The position numbers and the translations under genes were made by a program. From positions 1 through 16,522 of the forward strand of contig JAFWOP010000049.1 of NCBI GenBank assembly GCA_017545365.1: a stretch of 16,522 nucleotides of DNA, given 5' to 3'. Below are positions 1 through 6,646 of the stretch, in pieces. This stretch comes from Bacteroidales bacterium (GTDB lineage Bacteria; Bacteroidota; Bacteroidia; Bacteroidales; P3). Position 1 is the stretch's first letter. Each line of letters starts with the position of its first letter. The notes under the pieces were generated by a model. It saw nothing but the letters and a program-made list of their open reading frames with translations. It was not told the DNA's origin and ran no database searches.

Positions 1-24
1 CATCGAAGATGCTGAATTTCAATA

Positions 25-90
25 ACCCCACACAAGGAACGCAGTGTGGGGTCAACGAAAACCCTACTACTCAGCGTCCCGGAGGGACGC
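25..90. repeat. Two-hairpin palindromic intergenic element A
   Basis: There are two perfect stem-loops in a row. The first has 9-bp arms ACCCCACAC (25-33) and GTGTGGGGT (44-52). The second has 7-bp arms GCGTCCC (74-80) and GGGACGC (84-90) around a GGA loop. No coding sequence covers them convincingly. The layout, a C-rich stem, a linker of about 20 bases and then a tight 3-base-loop stem, recurs at 6208-6295 with different bases. That suggests one family of REP/BIME-like intergenic repeats, which I recall as common in Bacteroidales genomes. The element may begin before the window. Confidence 0.55.
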
Positions 91-143
91 GACAATGGGA
101 AAGGTTGGAAAAAATCAGTCATACTTTATACTAGAGCGAATGA

Positions 144-176
144 AACAAAGATGCCCAGCAACTGGGCACCTTTGTT
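144..176 (-). terminator. Rho-independent terminator of the 2-oxoacid oxidoreductase operon
   Basis: A 15-bp inverted repeat (144-158 and 162-176) surrounds a 3-base loop, 22 bases past the stop of the gamma-subunit gene. Read as minus-strand RNA, every position pairs, one as a G-U wobble. On the plus strand that same position is an A-C mismatch, so the hairpin is built for minus-strand transcripts. A moderately U-rich stretch follows on that strand. Confidence 0.8.
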
Positions 177-197
177 CCTTCAAGAAAGCAGAACTGC

Positions 198-749
198 TTA
201 GAGTACATGCACGGGTTCAATCAAGCCCTTGCCGAGCTCGATAGCCTCCTCGTTCTGAGGAATGAGCTTGTGGTGACGCTCGGGAAGCGACTTCTCAAGC
301 CCCTTGTGGATGAACTCGGAGCCGACGATGGGTTTCAGCTTGAGGAAACCGCCGAGGACCACCATGTTGAACACCTTCGAAATGCCCATCTCCTGAGCCT
401 TCTCGGTAGCGGCAATCTTGTAGATGCTGATGTCCCTGCGGGTAGGCTCGCGGGTGATGCCGTTGGGGTCGTAAATCAACAGACCGCCGGGCTTCACAGA
501 GCTCTCGAACTTGTCGAGCGACTGCTGGTTGAGCACGATGGCGGTGTCGAACTTGCTGATGATGGGCGAGCTGATGCGCTCGTCGCTGACGATAACGGTG
601 ACGTTGGCGGTGCCGCCACGCTGCTCAGGGCCGTAAGAAGGCATCCAGAGCACTTCTTTATCTTCCATAACGCCAGAGTAGGCAAGGATTTTACCCATCG
701 AGAGGACACCCTGTCCACCAAAACCGGCGATAATTATTTCTTCTGTCAT
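198..749 (-). CDS. korC: 2-oxoacid:ferredoxin oxidoreductase, gamma subunit (KorC/VorA-like)
   Basis: This is the gamma subunit of a four-subunit, CoA-dependent 2-oxoacid:ferredoxin oxidoreductase, a cytoplasmic enzyme that interconverts a 2-oxoacid plus CoA with an acyl-CoA plus CO2 and reduced ferredoxin. The 183-residue length is normal for the family. The N-terminus carries the glycine-rich GFGGQGV motif (residues 9-15), and PSYGPEQRGG follows near residue 40; both are typical of this subunit. It is the last gene of a minus-strand operon, 27 bases after the beta subunit and just before a strong terminator. The substrate (2-oxoglutarate or branched-chain 2-oxoacids) cannot be told from sequence alone. 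The ATG at 749 is the only start that keeps the GFGGQG motif near the N-terminus. Confidence 0.93.
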   Translation of the reverse strand: MTEEIIIAGFGGQGVLSMGKILAYSGVMEDKEVLWMPSYGPEQRGGTANVTVIVSDERISSPIISKFDTAIVLNQQSLDKFESSVKPGGLLIYDPNGITREPTRRDISIYKIAATEKAQEMGISKVFNMVVLGGFLKLKPIVGSEFIHKGLEKSLPERHHKLIPQNEEAIELGKGLIEPVHVL

Positions 750-776
750 AACTTTACTTTTTTTTCGATGATACCT

Positions 777-1601
777 TTATTGCTTAACAGTGAGAGGTGC
801 GCTGACCACCAGACGGTTGGCATCGATGCCTTCAGCAATCTTGCCTTCCACCTTGATGTCGCCCAGCGGGTAGTTGGGGAACATGTTCTCTTCCATCCAC
901 TTGTTGGCCTGGACGGGGGTCATCTTCCAACCGCTGTTGCAGCTGCTGACGATTTCGACGAAGGCGAGACCCTTCTTGTCGCGCTGCACCTCGAAAGCCT
1001 TGCGGACAGCGGCCTTGGCCTTGCGCACGTTGGCAGGGGTGTGGACGCTCTGACGGGTCACATAGCTGGTGCCGGGCAGGGTGGCCAGCAGCTCGGTGAT
1101 ACGCAGGGGATAGCCGTTCAGGTCCACACGACGGCCATAAGGCGTGGTGGCGGACTTCATACCCACGAGGGTGGTAGGGGCCATCTGACCACCGGTCATA
1201 CCGTAGATACCGTTGTTGATAAACACCATCACGATGTTCTCGCCACGGTTGGCGGCATGGATGGTCTCGGCGGTACCGATAGCGGCCAAGTCACCGTCGC
1301 CCTGATAGGTGAAGACAAAGTTGTCGGGGTTGAGGCGCTTGATGGCGGTGGCAACTGCCGGGGCACGGCCATGGGCAGCCTCCTGGAAGTCGATGTCGAA
1401 ATAGTTATAGGCCAAGACGGAGCAGCCCACGGGGGACACGCCGATGGTCTTATCTTGGATACCCATCTCGTCGATAACCTCGGCGATAATGCGGTGAGCG
1501 GTGCCGTGGCCGCAGCCGGGGCAGTAGTGCATTACATTGTCGGTAAGCACCTTGGTTTTGGTGTAAACCAGATTCTCAGGTTTTACTATATCGTTAGCCA
1601 T
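777..1601 (-). CDS. korB: 2-oxoacid:ferredoxin oxidoreductase, beta subunit (thiamine-diphosphate binding)
   Basis: This is the beta subunit, which binds thiamine diphosphate and magnesium, of the same oxidoreductase. Visible motifs are CPGCGHG (27-33), HGRAPAVATAIK (77-88), GDGDLAAIG (101-109) and, about 20 residues later, NNGIYGMTGGQ (129-139). The GDG-to-NN spacing is the classic thiamine-diphosphate fold signature. At 274 residues it matches short KorB-type beta subunits that keep their ferredoxin clusters on a separate polypeptide, here the 72-residue protein at the head of the operon. It sits 18 bases after the alpha gene and 27 before gamma, which implies co-transcription and stoichiometric assembly. 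Confidence 0.95.
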   Translation of the reverse strand: MANDIVKPENLVYTKTKVLTDNVMHYCPGCGHGTAHRIIAEVIDEMGIQDKTIGVSPVGCSVLAYNYFDIDFQEAAHGRAPAVATAIKRLNPDNFVFTYQGDGDLAAIGTAETIHAANRGENIVMVFINNGIYGMTGGQMAPTTLVGMKSATTPYGRRVDLNGYPLRITELLATLPGTSYVTRQSVHTPANVRKAKAAVRKAFEVQRDKKGLAFVEIVSSCNSGWKMTPVQANKWMEENMFPNYPLGDIKVEGKIAEGIDANRLVVSAPLTVKQ

Positions 1602-1619
1602 TGTGATTCGATTTAAAAG

Positions 1620-2702
1620 TTACTTGATGATTTTCTGTTCCATAGCTTCGAGAACCTCTTCGGGGGTGGGGATGATGCCACCGAAGCGGCCGTAATGCTC
1701 GATAGGAATCTGGCAGTTGGCGGCCAGCTTCACATCCTCGACCATCTGACCAGCGCTCATCTCGACGCACAGCATACCCTTAGCCCTCTTTGCCAGTTCG
1801 GCGACCTGCTTGGTGGGGAAAGGATAGAGGGTAATCGGACGCAGCAGACCGACCTTCAGACCCTTGGCGCGTGCCAGCTCCATGCTCTTCATGCAGATAC
1901 GCGAAGAGGTACCATAAGCGACAAAGATATAATCGGCATCGTCGCAGCCCAGCATCTCATAACGCACATCCTCCTCCTTCATCTGGGCGTATTTCTTCTG
2001 CAGCTTCTGGTTGAAGACCTCCTGACGGCTCGACTCAAGCTCCAGCGAGGTGATGATGTTGCGCTCACGGTTGGCAGGTTTGCCCCAGGTGCCCCAAGGG
2101 GCCTTCTCGCGGCGCTCCTCATCGGTCCAACGAGGCACATAGTCGCGCGTGTAGCACTTCTCCATGCACTGGCCGATAGCACCGTCGGTGAGGATGAGGA
2201 CGGGGTTACGATATTTGAAAGCGATGTCCCAAGCGTCGAACACAAAGTCATACATCTCCTGAACGCTGGCAGGGGCCATCACATACAGCTGGTAGTCGCC
2301 GTGGCCGCCGCCCTTGGTGCTCTGGAAATAGTCGCTCTGTGCGGGCTGGATGGTGCCCAGTCCGGGGCCGCCGCGCATGGCGTTCATCACCACGCAGGGG
2401 ATTTCGGCACCGGCCAGATAGGTGAGACCCTCGCACATCAGCGAAATTCCGGGGGAAGAAGAAGAGGTAGCAACCTTCTTACCAGTGGCTGCACCACCAT
2501 AGACCATATTGATGGAGGCAAGCTCAGACTCCGCCTGCAGGACCACCATACCGGTGGTCTCCCAAGGTTTCTCGGCCATCAGAGTTTCCATAACTTCCGA
2601 TTGCGGAGTGATAGGATAGCCGAAGTAGCCGTCCGTACCGCTGGCAATCATAGCGCGGGCAATAGCCTCATTGCCCTTCATTAATTTGAGTTCTTTTGCC
2701 AT
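1620..2702 (-). CDS. korA: 2-oxoacid:ferredoxin oxidoreductase, alpha subunit (KorA/VorB-like)
   Basis: This is the alpha subunit, carrying the pyrimidine-binding and transketolase C-terminal-like domains. The N-terminus has LMKGNEAIARA and then GYFGYPITPQSE (about 25-36), the usual YPITP signature. SSSSPGISLM and MRGGPGLGT further on are also typical. A C-terminal domain starts around residue 255 (ADYIFVAYGTSSR). The 360-residue length matches Bacteroidales proteins usually labelled 3-methyl-2-oxobutanoate dehydrogenase subunit VorB, so vorB is an equally valid name. The real substrate could be 2-oxoisovalerate, 2-oxoglutarate or both. It lies 21 bases after the ferredoxin gene and 18 before beta. 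Confidence 0.94.
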   Translation of the reverse strand: MAKELKLMKGNEAIARAMIASGTDGYFGYPITPQSEVMETLMAEKPWETTGMVVLQAESELASINMVYGGAATGKKVATSSSSPGISLMCEGLTYLAGAEIPCVVMNAMRGGPGLGTIQPAQSDYFQSTKGGGHGDYQLYVMAPASVQEMYDFVFDAWDIAFKYRNPVLILTDGAIGQCMEKCYTRDYVPRWTDEERREKAPWGTWGKPANRERNIITSLELESSRQEVFNQKLQKKYAQMKEEDVRYEMLGCDDADYIFVAYGTSSRICMKSMELARAKGLKVGLLRPITLYPFPTKQVAELAKRAKGMLCVEMSAGQMVEDVKLAANCQIPIEHYGRFGGIIPTPEEVLEAMEQKIIK

Positions 2703-2723
2703 GTTATTGTTCTTTTTACTTGT

Positions 2724-2942
2724 TTAACATTTGACTTTGTAGACGGAAATCACGCCGTCGGGGCACACGACTGCGCAGCTGGCGCAACCGATGCAGTTGT
2801 CGTTTACGACATGGGTGTAGTTATAACCCTTGCCGTTTACATTCTTCGATAACTCGATGCAGTGCATCGGGCATGCTTCGAGGCATACGCCGCAACCCTT
2901 GCAATGCTCGGTATCGATTACGATTTGTCCTTTAAATGCCAT
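2724..2942 (-). CDS. korD: 2x[4Fe-4S] ferredoxin subunit of the 2-oxoacid oxidoreductase (delta)
   Basis: This 72-residue polypeptide has two four-cysteine clusters: C14, C17, C20, C24 followed by P, and C50, C53, C56, C60 followed by P. It is therefore a bacterial-type double [4Fe-4S] ferredoxin. As the first gene of the operon, directly before alpha, it most likely acts as the electron-transfer delta subunit that carries electrons from the thiamine-diphosphate site to a soluble ferredoxin. Its start is about 50 bases downstream of the predicted transcription start, with no good Shine-Dalgarno sequence, as usual in Bacteroidota. Confidence 0.93.
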   Translation of the reverse strand: MAFKGQIVIDTEHCKGCGVCLEACPMHCIELSKNVNGKGYNYTHVVNDNCIGCASCAVVCPDGVISVYKVKC

Positions 2943-2999
2943 AATATTAGATTTATAAGATTAATAATTACAGTGATAATGTCCCACTTGTCGGATTTG

Positions 3000-3007
3000 C
3001 AAAGATA
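3000..3007 (-). promoter_or_regulatory. Bacteroidota -7 box for the korDABC operon
   Basis: On the minus strand this reads TATCTTTG, a match to the TAnnTTTG -7 consensus of the Bacteroidota primary sigma factor. It lies 58 bases upstream of the ferredoxin ATG. A convincing -33 TTTG is not obvious; an A/T tract lies just upstream. Confidence 0.65.
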
Positions 3008-3062
3008 CAACTTTTTTTTGACATATGATGAATAAATTATACTAAGACAACAAAAACACATC

Positions 3063-3118
3063 CCCCGCTCCTTCATAGCAGCCTTCACCTTTCAGCGAAG
3101 TGCTACGAAGAAGCGGGG
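3063..3118 (-). terminator. Rho-independent terminator after the secreted-protein gene pair
   Basis: Two 18-bp arms (3063-3080 and 3101-3118) start 15 bases past the stop of the gene ending at 3134. The two non-Watson-Crick positions are both G-U wobbles in minus-strand RNA but A-C mismatches in plus-strand RNA, so the hairpin belongs to minus-strand transcripts. The 20-base loop holds a small extra stem (CTTC/GAAG). A T-rich run (GTGTTTTTGTTG) follows on the minus strand. Confidence 0.78.
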
Positions 3119-3133
3119 AAATCCGGCATCTTC

Positions 3134-4681
3134 TTACTTTAAAATCAGCTTCTTGGTGGCAGTACCTTGAAGGGTGCGGATGGCGAGGATGTAGGTGCCG
3201 CGGGGGAGGGCGGCGACGTTCACCGTGGCGGTCATGCCATCGGCAGACTGATTCAAAAGCTGACGGCCTGCCAGGTCGTAAACTGTCACCCCTTGCAGTT
3301 GGTATGATGAAAATACGCTCACCACGTCGTGGGCGGGGTTAGGCATCATGCGGGTGAAGCGCATCAGATTGCCGATTCCCAGCGGGTCAAGCGTGTGGGG
3401 GCGTACCCATGGCACGGTGTCGGGTGTCGTGTCGGGCGGGGTGAACGTGGTGACGAACTGAAGCGTGTCGCTCCACGGGCTGTAGTTCTCGACACATGCG
3501 TCGCACAGCCCCCGCACCCGCACGCTGTACGTCGTGCCGGGGGTCAGCCCCGTGAGCGTCACCGTCGGCACGTTCACCGTCACCACCGAGTCGCTGGCGA
3601 GGCTGTCTTCCGTCGGGCGGTACTTCACCTCCCATTCCTGGTGCCGTGCGTCCGCGCTCCACATCAGCGTGGCCCATAGCGAGTCCACCTCTACCGCCTG
3701 CAACCCCGTCACCGCCGCGCAGGGTGTCCCAAACAACGTATCTAGTATCGGGAAAATATTTATCATGCTAACCACTCTGACATAACTAGACATATCATAC
3801 CACGGAAGAGTATCGTATCTTATCCAAAGACGAGAAGGGGAGCCATAAGTATTGGTGAGCAAAGTGTCAAAAACAGCACTATATGCAGTGAGGCTGTGTT
3901 CATAACAGATTGTAGGGGTACTATACACTGTATCGCACGCCACCGTACTCCATACCGCTCTATTGTTATTGTGCGTACCTGCCACCATAATGGGCGACTT
4001 GTTGGCCTCGATATACACGCCTGTGTCAAACATGGCCTCATACAGGGGGACGAAGATGGGTTCATGAATGACGGTGAGGGGAGTGTTAAGATAGTCAAAC
4101 CGGTCAGGGAAACACATGTATCGGTGCGGATTTTCAATACGCCACGGACTTTCTGCCTTAAATTGTGGCACACCGCCTTCAATAGTATACAGTTGCACAT
4201 ACTCCGTCAGCCTGCCGGCGGTGGTGGTGTCTATAGCATGTACATAGTTTAAGTAATTATTAGAGTATGGCATGCATAGAAGCTCAGTGAGGTCTTCGGC
4301 CTCCTTTAAGACTACGGGGCAAACAGCCAGGCCAATTATCATCAAATCCTCATTAGGAGTTGCAATTCCCTGTCCTACGGAGTGTCTGCCCGCATTCCAC
4401 ACAGCCATGTCCGGGTGGAGATTCCAGAAGTCTTCCATGGTCGTTTGCCCTCCAGGCCAAAGTATCCCATGTAATACGACACTCTTATATGTGTGAAATA
4501 AGGGGTCTATTTCTGAACTGCCTGTCGAAAATAAGCGGTGATATGCTGGATTTTGATACGAAAACGAATCATATATATAGTCCCCATTGTTTTTAAAAAA
4601 AACCGTATCGCCTAGAGGTCTTTGCGCATTCACGCAAACGCCAAATAGCAAGGCAGCCAATATCAAAACTATTCTTCTCAT
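3134..4681 (-). CDS. Secreted protein with Fn3 domain and type IX (Por) sorting domain
   Basis: The first 20 residues are a Sec signal peptide ending VNAQ. Residues about 21-315 are a region I do not recognise. About 320-412 is a fibronectin type III domain (VTGLQAVEVDSLWATLMW, LTGLTPGTTYSVRVRGLC). A proline/threonine linker follows. About 444-515 is a type A C-terminal sorting domain: MPNPAHDVVSV, then VTVYDLAGRQLL, then LPRGTYILAI, ending KKLILK. The protein should be exported by type IX secretion and released or anchored at the surface. It follows the gene ending at 4702 by 20 bases, so they probably share a transcript. The 3' part (Fn3 plus sorting domain) is clearly more GC-rich than the 5' part, with the change near 3725. 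No enzymatic motif was seen. Confidence 0.85.
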   Translation of the reverse strand: MRRIVLILAALLFGVCVNAQRPLGDTVFFKNNGDYIYDSFSYQNPAYHRLFSTGSSEIDPLFHTYKSVVLHGILWPGGQTTMEDFWNLHPDMAVWNAGRHSVGQGIATPNEDLMIIGLAVCPVVLKEAEDLTELLCMPYSNNYLNYVHAIDTTTAGRLTEYVQLYTIEGGVPQFKAESPWRIENPHRYMCFPDRFDYLNTPLTVIHEPIFVPLYEAMFDTGVYIEANKSPIMVAGTHNNNRAVWSTVACDTVYSTPTICYEHSLTAYSAVFDTLLTNTYGSPSRLWIRYDTLPWYDMSSYVRVVSMINIFPILDTLFGTPCAAVTGLQAVEVDSLWATLMWSADARHQEWEVKYRPTEDSLASDSVVTVNVPTVTLTGLTPGTTYSVRVRGLCDACVENYSPWSDTLQFVTTFTPPDTTPDTVPWVRPHTLDPLGIGNLMRFTRMMPNPAHDVVSVFSSYQLQGVTVYDLAGRQLLNQSADGMTATVNVAALPRGTYILAIRTLQGTATKKLILK

Positions 4682-4701
4682 GTCTTATTCCTTTCCCTTT
4701 T

Positions 4702-6009
4702 TTAATGACAGATGGTAAGTATTCTTTCAGATGAAGTATATGCGCTGATTGGATTAGGAAATAGGTTCATATTCCGCCATACGATGTTCTCTTCAATTAT
4801 AATTGGCGTAATCGTAGGAATGACAACAAAAGGCATATAGTCATAATTCGAACATCCTCCGGGTACATTTGAATTTTGAGAGTCTTTCCAGAACACGTTT
4901 GCTTTACTTGTCGCATCATACCCATACACAACATACATAGCACTGTCCGATAACGACATACTCTTCATTACTTGATAGGGGAGAGCAAGGTGGTCAGAAC
5001 ATACAGATGTAGGTACCCCACTCGAAAAATCGATTCTTGTAACGACGTCTTGATAGGATGACGGGGAAACCTCATAATTATGAAACACCGTGTAAGTCAT
5101 GCTGGATACATCATATTGGAAATCATAGAAGTCAATAGCAGAATAAGTGTATTGGGACCGATAGGAAGCTGTCATGGGTATGTCATAATCGGTAGCAGTA
5201 TTTGATACGTCATATTCGCGTATTACCATATTGAAAACACCACTCCCATTAGTATATCTGTGGGTCAATGTGGCAATGTAATCGTTCCCTATATCCACAA
5301 CACGCAAATGATATTTGTATGGTTCTTCCTCTGTTGCCGTACCTAACAAATAGGTGTTGTATGGCATATAAGATGATGGTGGAAATGCCAGATTCTTTTG
5401 TAGTGGTTGAATTACAATCTCATTGGTGATTCCAGCAGGACTACAGTCGCCAACAAATACACTGTAATTATCTGTCAACGTGAGGTCACGAGGCAAGTAT
5501 GGCAGGTTGTAATACCAGAATGAACTTGTCTGCACGGTATAATCAAACCCTATGTAAAGCCCAACCATTTTGCCATAGCCCACAATACGAATATTACTAG
5601 TAGCATCCCTGTAAACTTCGATGTTGTCAAGAGAGGTCAATCCCCATGACGAATCAAAATATACCGTCATAGTGATTAGGTCAACCCACCCGAACACACT
5701 ATTATTGGCAAACGTTTGTCCGCAGAAGTAAGCACTATCACCGAAAACATCAATGTCCCTGATTATGCAATCATGACATATTTGAACATATCTAATCATG
5801 TTATAGATATCAGTTATGCCGATATAGCCTTTCCTCCCCGAAATGGTATCGGTAAAATAGACAACATGCTGTCCGGGATTGTTATTGTATTGCCGTATCA
5901 TCTGAGAGTACCCACTAAAGGTATAGCTTTTGGTAATATACGCTGTCCCCTGTCCTAGGGCAGAAAAACATAAATTACATAATGCTAAATAAAAAAACAT
6001 TTTTTTCAT
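4702..6009 (-). CDS. Secreted hypothetical protein with truncated type IX sorting domain
   Basis: This is a 435-residue protein with a Sec signal peptide (MKKMFFYLALCNLCFSALGQ). The body is rich in aromatic residues and beta-prone segments (DSAYFCGQTF, NIRIVGYGKMVG, DNYSVFVGDCS), which suggests a beta-propeller-like repeat fold; that is inference and no family was recognised. The last 20 residues begin LFPNP, the standard opening of a type A sorting domain that normally runs 70-100 residues, then stop at ILTICH. The other two frames do not continue the domain before the next ATG at 4681. The protein may not be a working type IX cargo. A TAnnTTTG box lies 27 bases upstream. Base composition is AT-rich compared with the kor operon. 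Confidence 0.75.
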   Translation of the reverse strand: MKKMFFYLALCNLCFSALGQGTAYITKSYTFSGYSQMIRQYNNNPGQHVVYFTDTISGRKGYIGITDIYNMIRYVQICHDCIIRDIDVFGDSAYFCGQTFANNSVFGWVDLITMTVYFDSSWGLTSLDNIEVYRDATSNIRIVGYGKMVGLYIGFDYTVQTSSFWYYNLPYLPRDLTLTDNYSVFVGDCSPAGITNEIVIQPLQKNLAFPPSSYMPYNTYLLGTATEEEPYKYHLRVVDIGNDYIATLTHRYTNGSGVFNMVIREYDVSNTATDYDIPMTASYRSQYTYSAIDFYDFQYDVSSMTYTVFHNYEVSPSSYQDVVTRIDFSSGVPTSVCSDHLALPYQVMKSMSLSDSAMYVVYGYDATSKANVFWKDSQNSNVPGGCSNYDYMPFVVIPTITPIIIEENIVWRNMNLFPNPISAYTSSERILTICH

Positions 6010-6035
6010 GGTGTTAGAGAGTTTAATTTGCGCTG

Positions 6036-6043
6036 CAAATATA
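6036..6043 (-). promoter_or_regulatory. Bacteroidota -7 box for the secreted-protein pair
   Basis: The minus strand reads TATATTTG, a TAnnTTTG match 27 bases before the ATG at 6009. It should drive both secreted-protein genes. The -33 element is weak (TTTA-rich). Confidence 0.6.
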
Positions 6044-6207
6044 CACTTTTCTTTTTAAACCACATGCTCATGGTCACTTTTTTAACTAAAATTTAGCATG
6101 TATTCATCTCCGCGTCAACCTGATATGGAGCCTGGTATTGACGAGGTTGAATCTTAGAAACTCAGAGTTAATGACCGCCTACGGCCTGAAAGACCAGAAC
6201 ATATTTA

Positions 6208-6295
6208 ACCCAGGGCAATGTCCTTGGGTGGACGGCACAAGCGACCATTGCCCTGAAAGGGCAGAAGCATCATGCTTTTGCCCTTTCAGGGCAAT
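6208..6295. repeat. Compound palindromic intergenic element B (REP/BIME-like)
   Basis: A first stem (6208-6215 with 6222-6229) is followed by two 24-base arms, 6247-6270 and 6272-6295, separated by one base. The arms are inverted copies with one mismatch. Each arm contains its own hairpin, TGCCCT-GAA-AGGGCA and TGCCCT-TTC-AGGGCA. The mismatches in the outer stems are G-U wobbles in plus-strand RNA. The tandem-hairpin layout matches element A at 25-90. I recall TTTGCCCTTTCAGGGC-type sequences as recurring between genes in many Bacteroidales; this is memory, not a search. Confidence 0.65.
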
Positions 6296-6616
6296 AATCA
6301 CATCCGTCCTCTGGCCAATAGGAGCCAGCGATTTGTCTTGCAACGAGCTAGAGCGAACTGCTTGTGTTCAAAACTACTTGTCTGTCAAACTTTAGTATAT
6401 AAATACTCAGCCGTTGGCCTATACCTTGTTTCTACTTCAGAAAGAAAAAAGATAATAAATCAAAATTTAATCAAAAGAAATTAGACAATAAATGATGGGG
6501 TTGGGGTTGTGGGGCGGTCAGGCGGCTGGCTGGTAGGCACGGATTGTCGATAGAGGTGGGGTGTGCTTTTTCGACAAGCAAGAGTGGCGAAATGTGGTTA
6601 TGTCAGTTTTTTTTCG

Positions 6617-6624
6617 TATTTTTG
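6617..6624 (+). promoter_or_regulatory. Bacteroidota -7 box for the topoisomerase gene
   Basis: TATTTTTG matches TAnnTTTG, followed by GCAG, 22 bases before the ATG at 6647. The expected leader is only about 15-20 bases. A poly-T run lies just upstream; no clear -33 TTTG was seen. Confidence 0.65.
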
Positions 6625-6646
6625 CAGTTTCAAAATTCACTGAACT

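Larger units (their letters stand above)
6044..6646. other. Non-coding divergent intergenic region
   Basis: About 600 bases lie between the divergent start at 6009 (minus) and the topoisomerase gene at 6647 (plus). The region holds the compound palindromic repeat at 6208-6295, a small palindrome GCCTACGGC near 6177, an A-rich stretch near 6440-6490, a G/T-rich stretch near 6495-6565, an inverted repeat TTGTCGA/TCGACAA (6544-6550, 6571-6577), and the plus-strand promoter box at 6617. Short open frames here have no supporting features and I do not call genes. Confidence 0.6.

Noticed and set aside
44..244. Small plus-strand frame at the window start
   Set aside because: It starts at a GTG inside a hairpin arm and crosses the operon terminator; no supporting feature.
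207..1616. Long plus-strand open frame opposite the beta and gamma oxidoreductase genes
   Set aside because: Antisense to two clear genes; low-complexity L/G/V/H-rich product without domains; caused by codon bias.
1695..2684. Plus-strand open frame opposite the alpha subunit gene
   Set aside because: Shadow of a strongly conserved gene; no promoter or domain.
6138..6484. Small plus-strand genes in the divergent intergenic region
   Set aside because: They run straight through the palindromic repeat and lack any domain, signal peptide or promoter.
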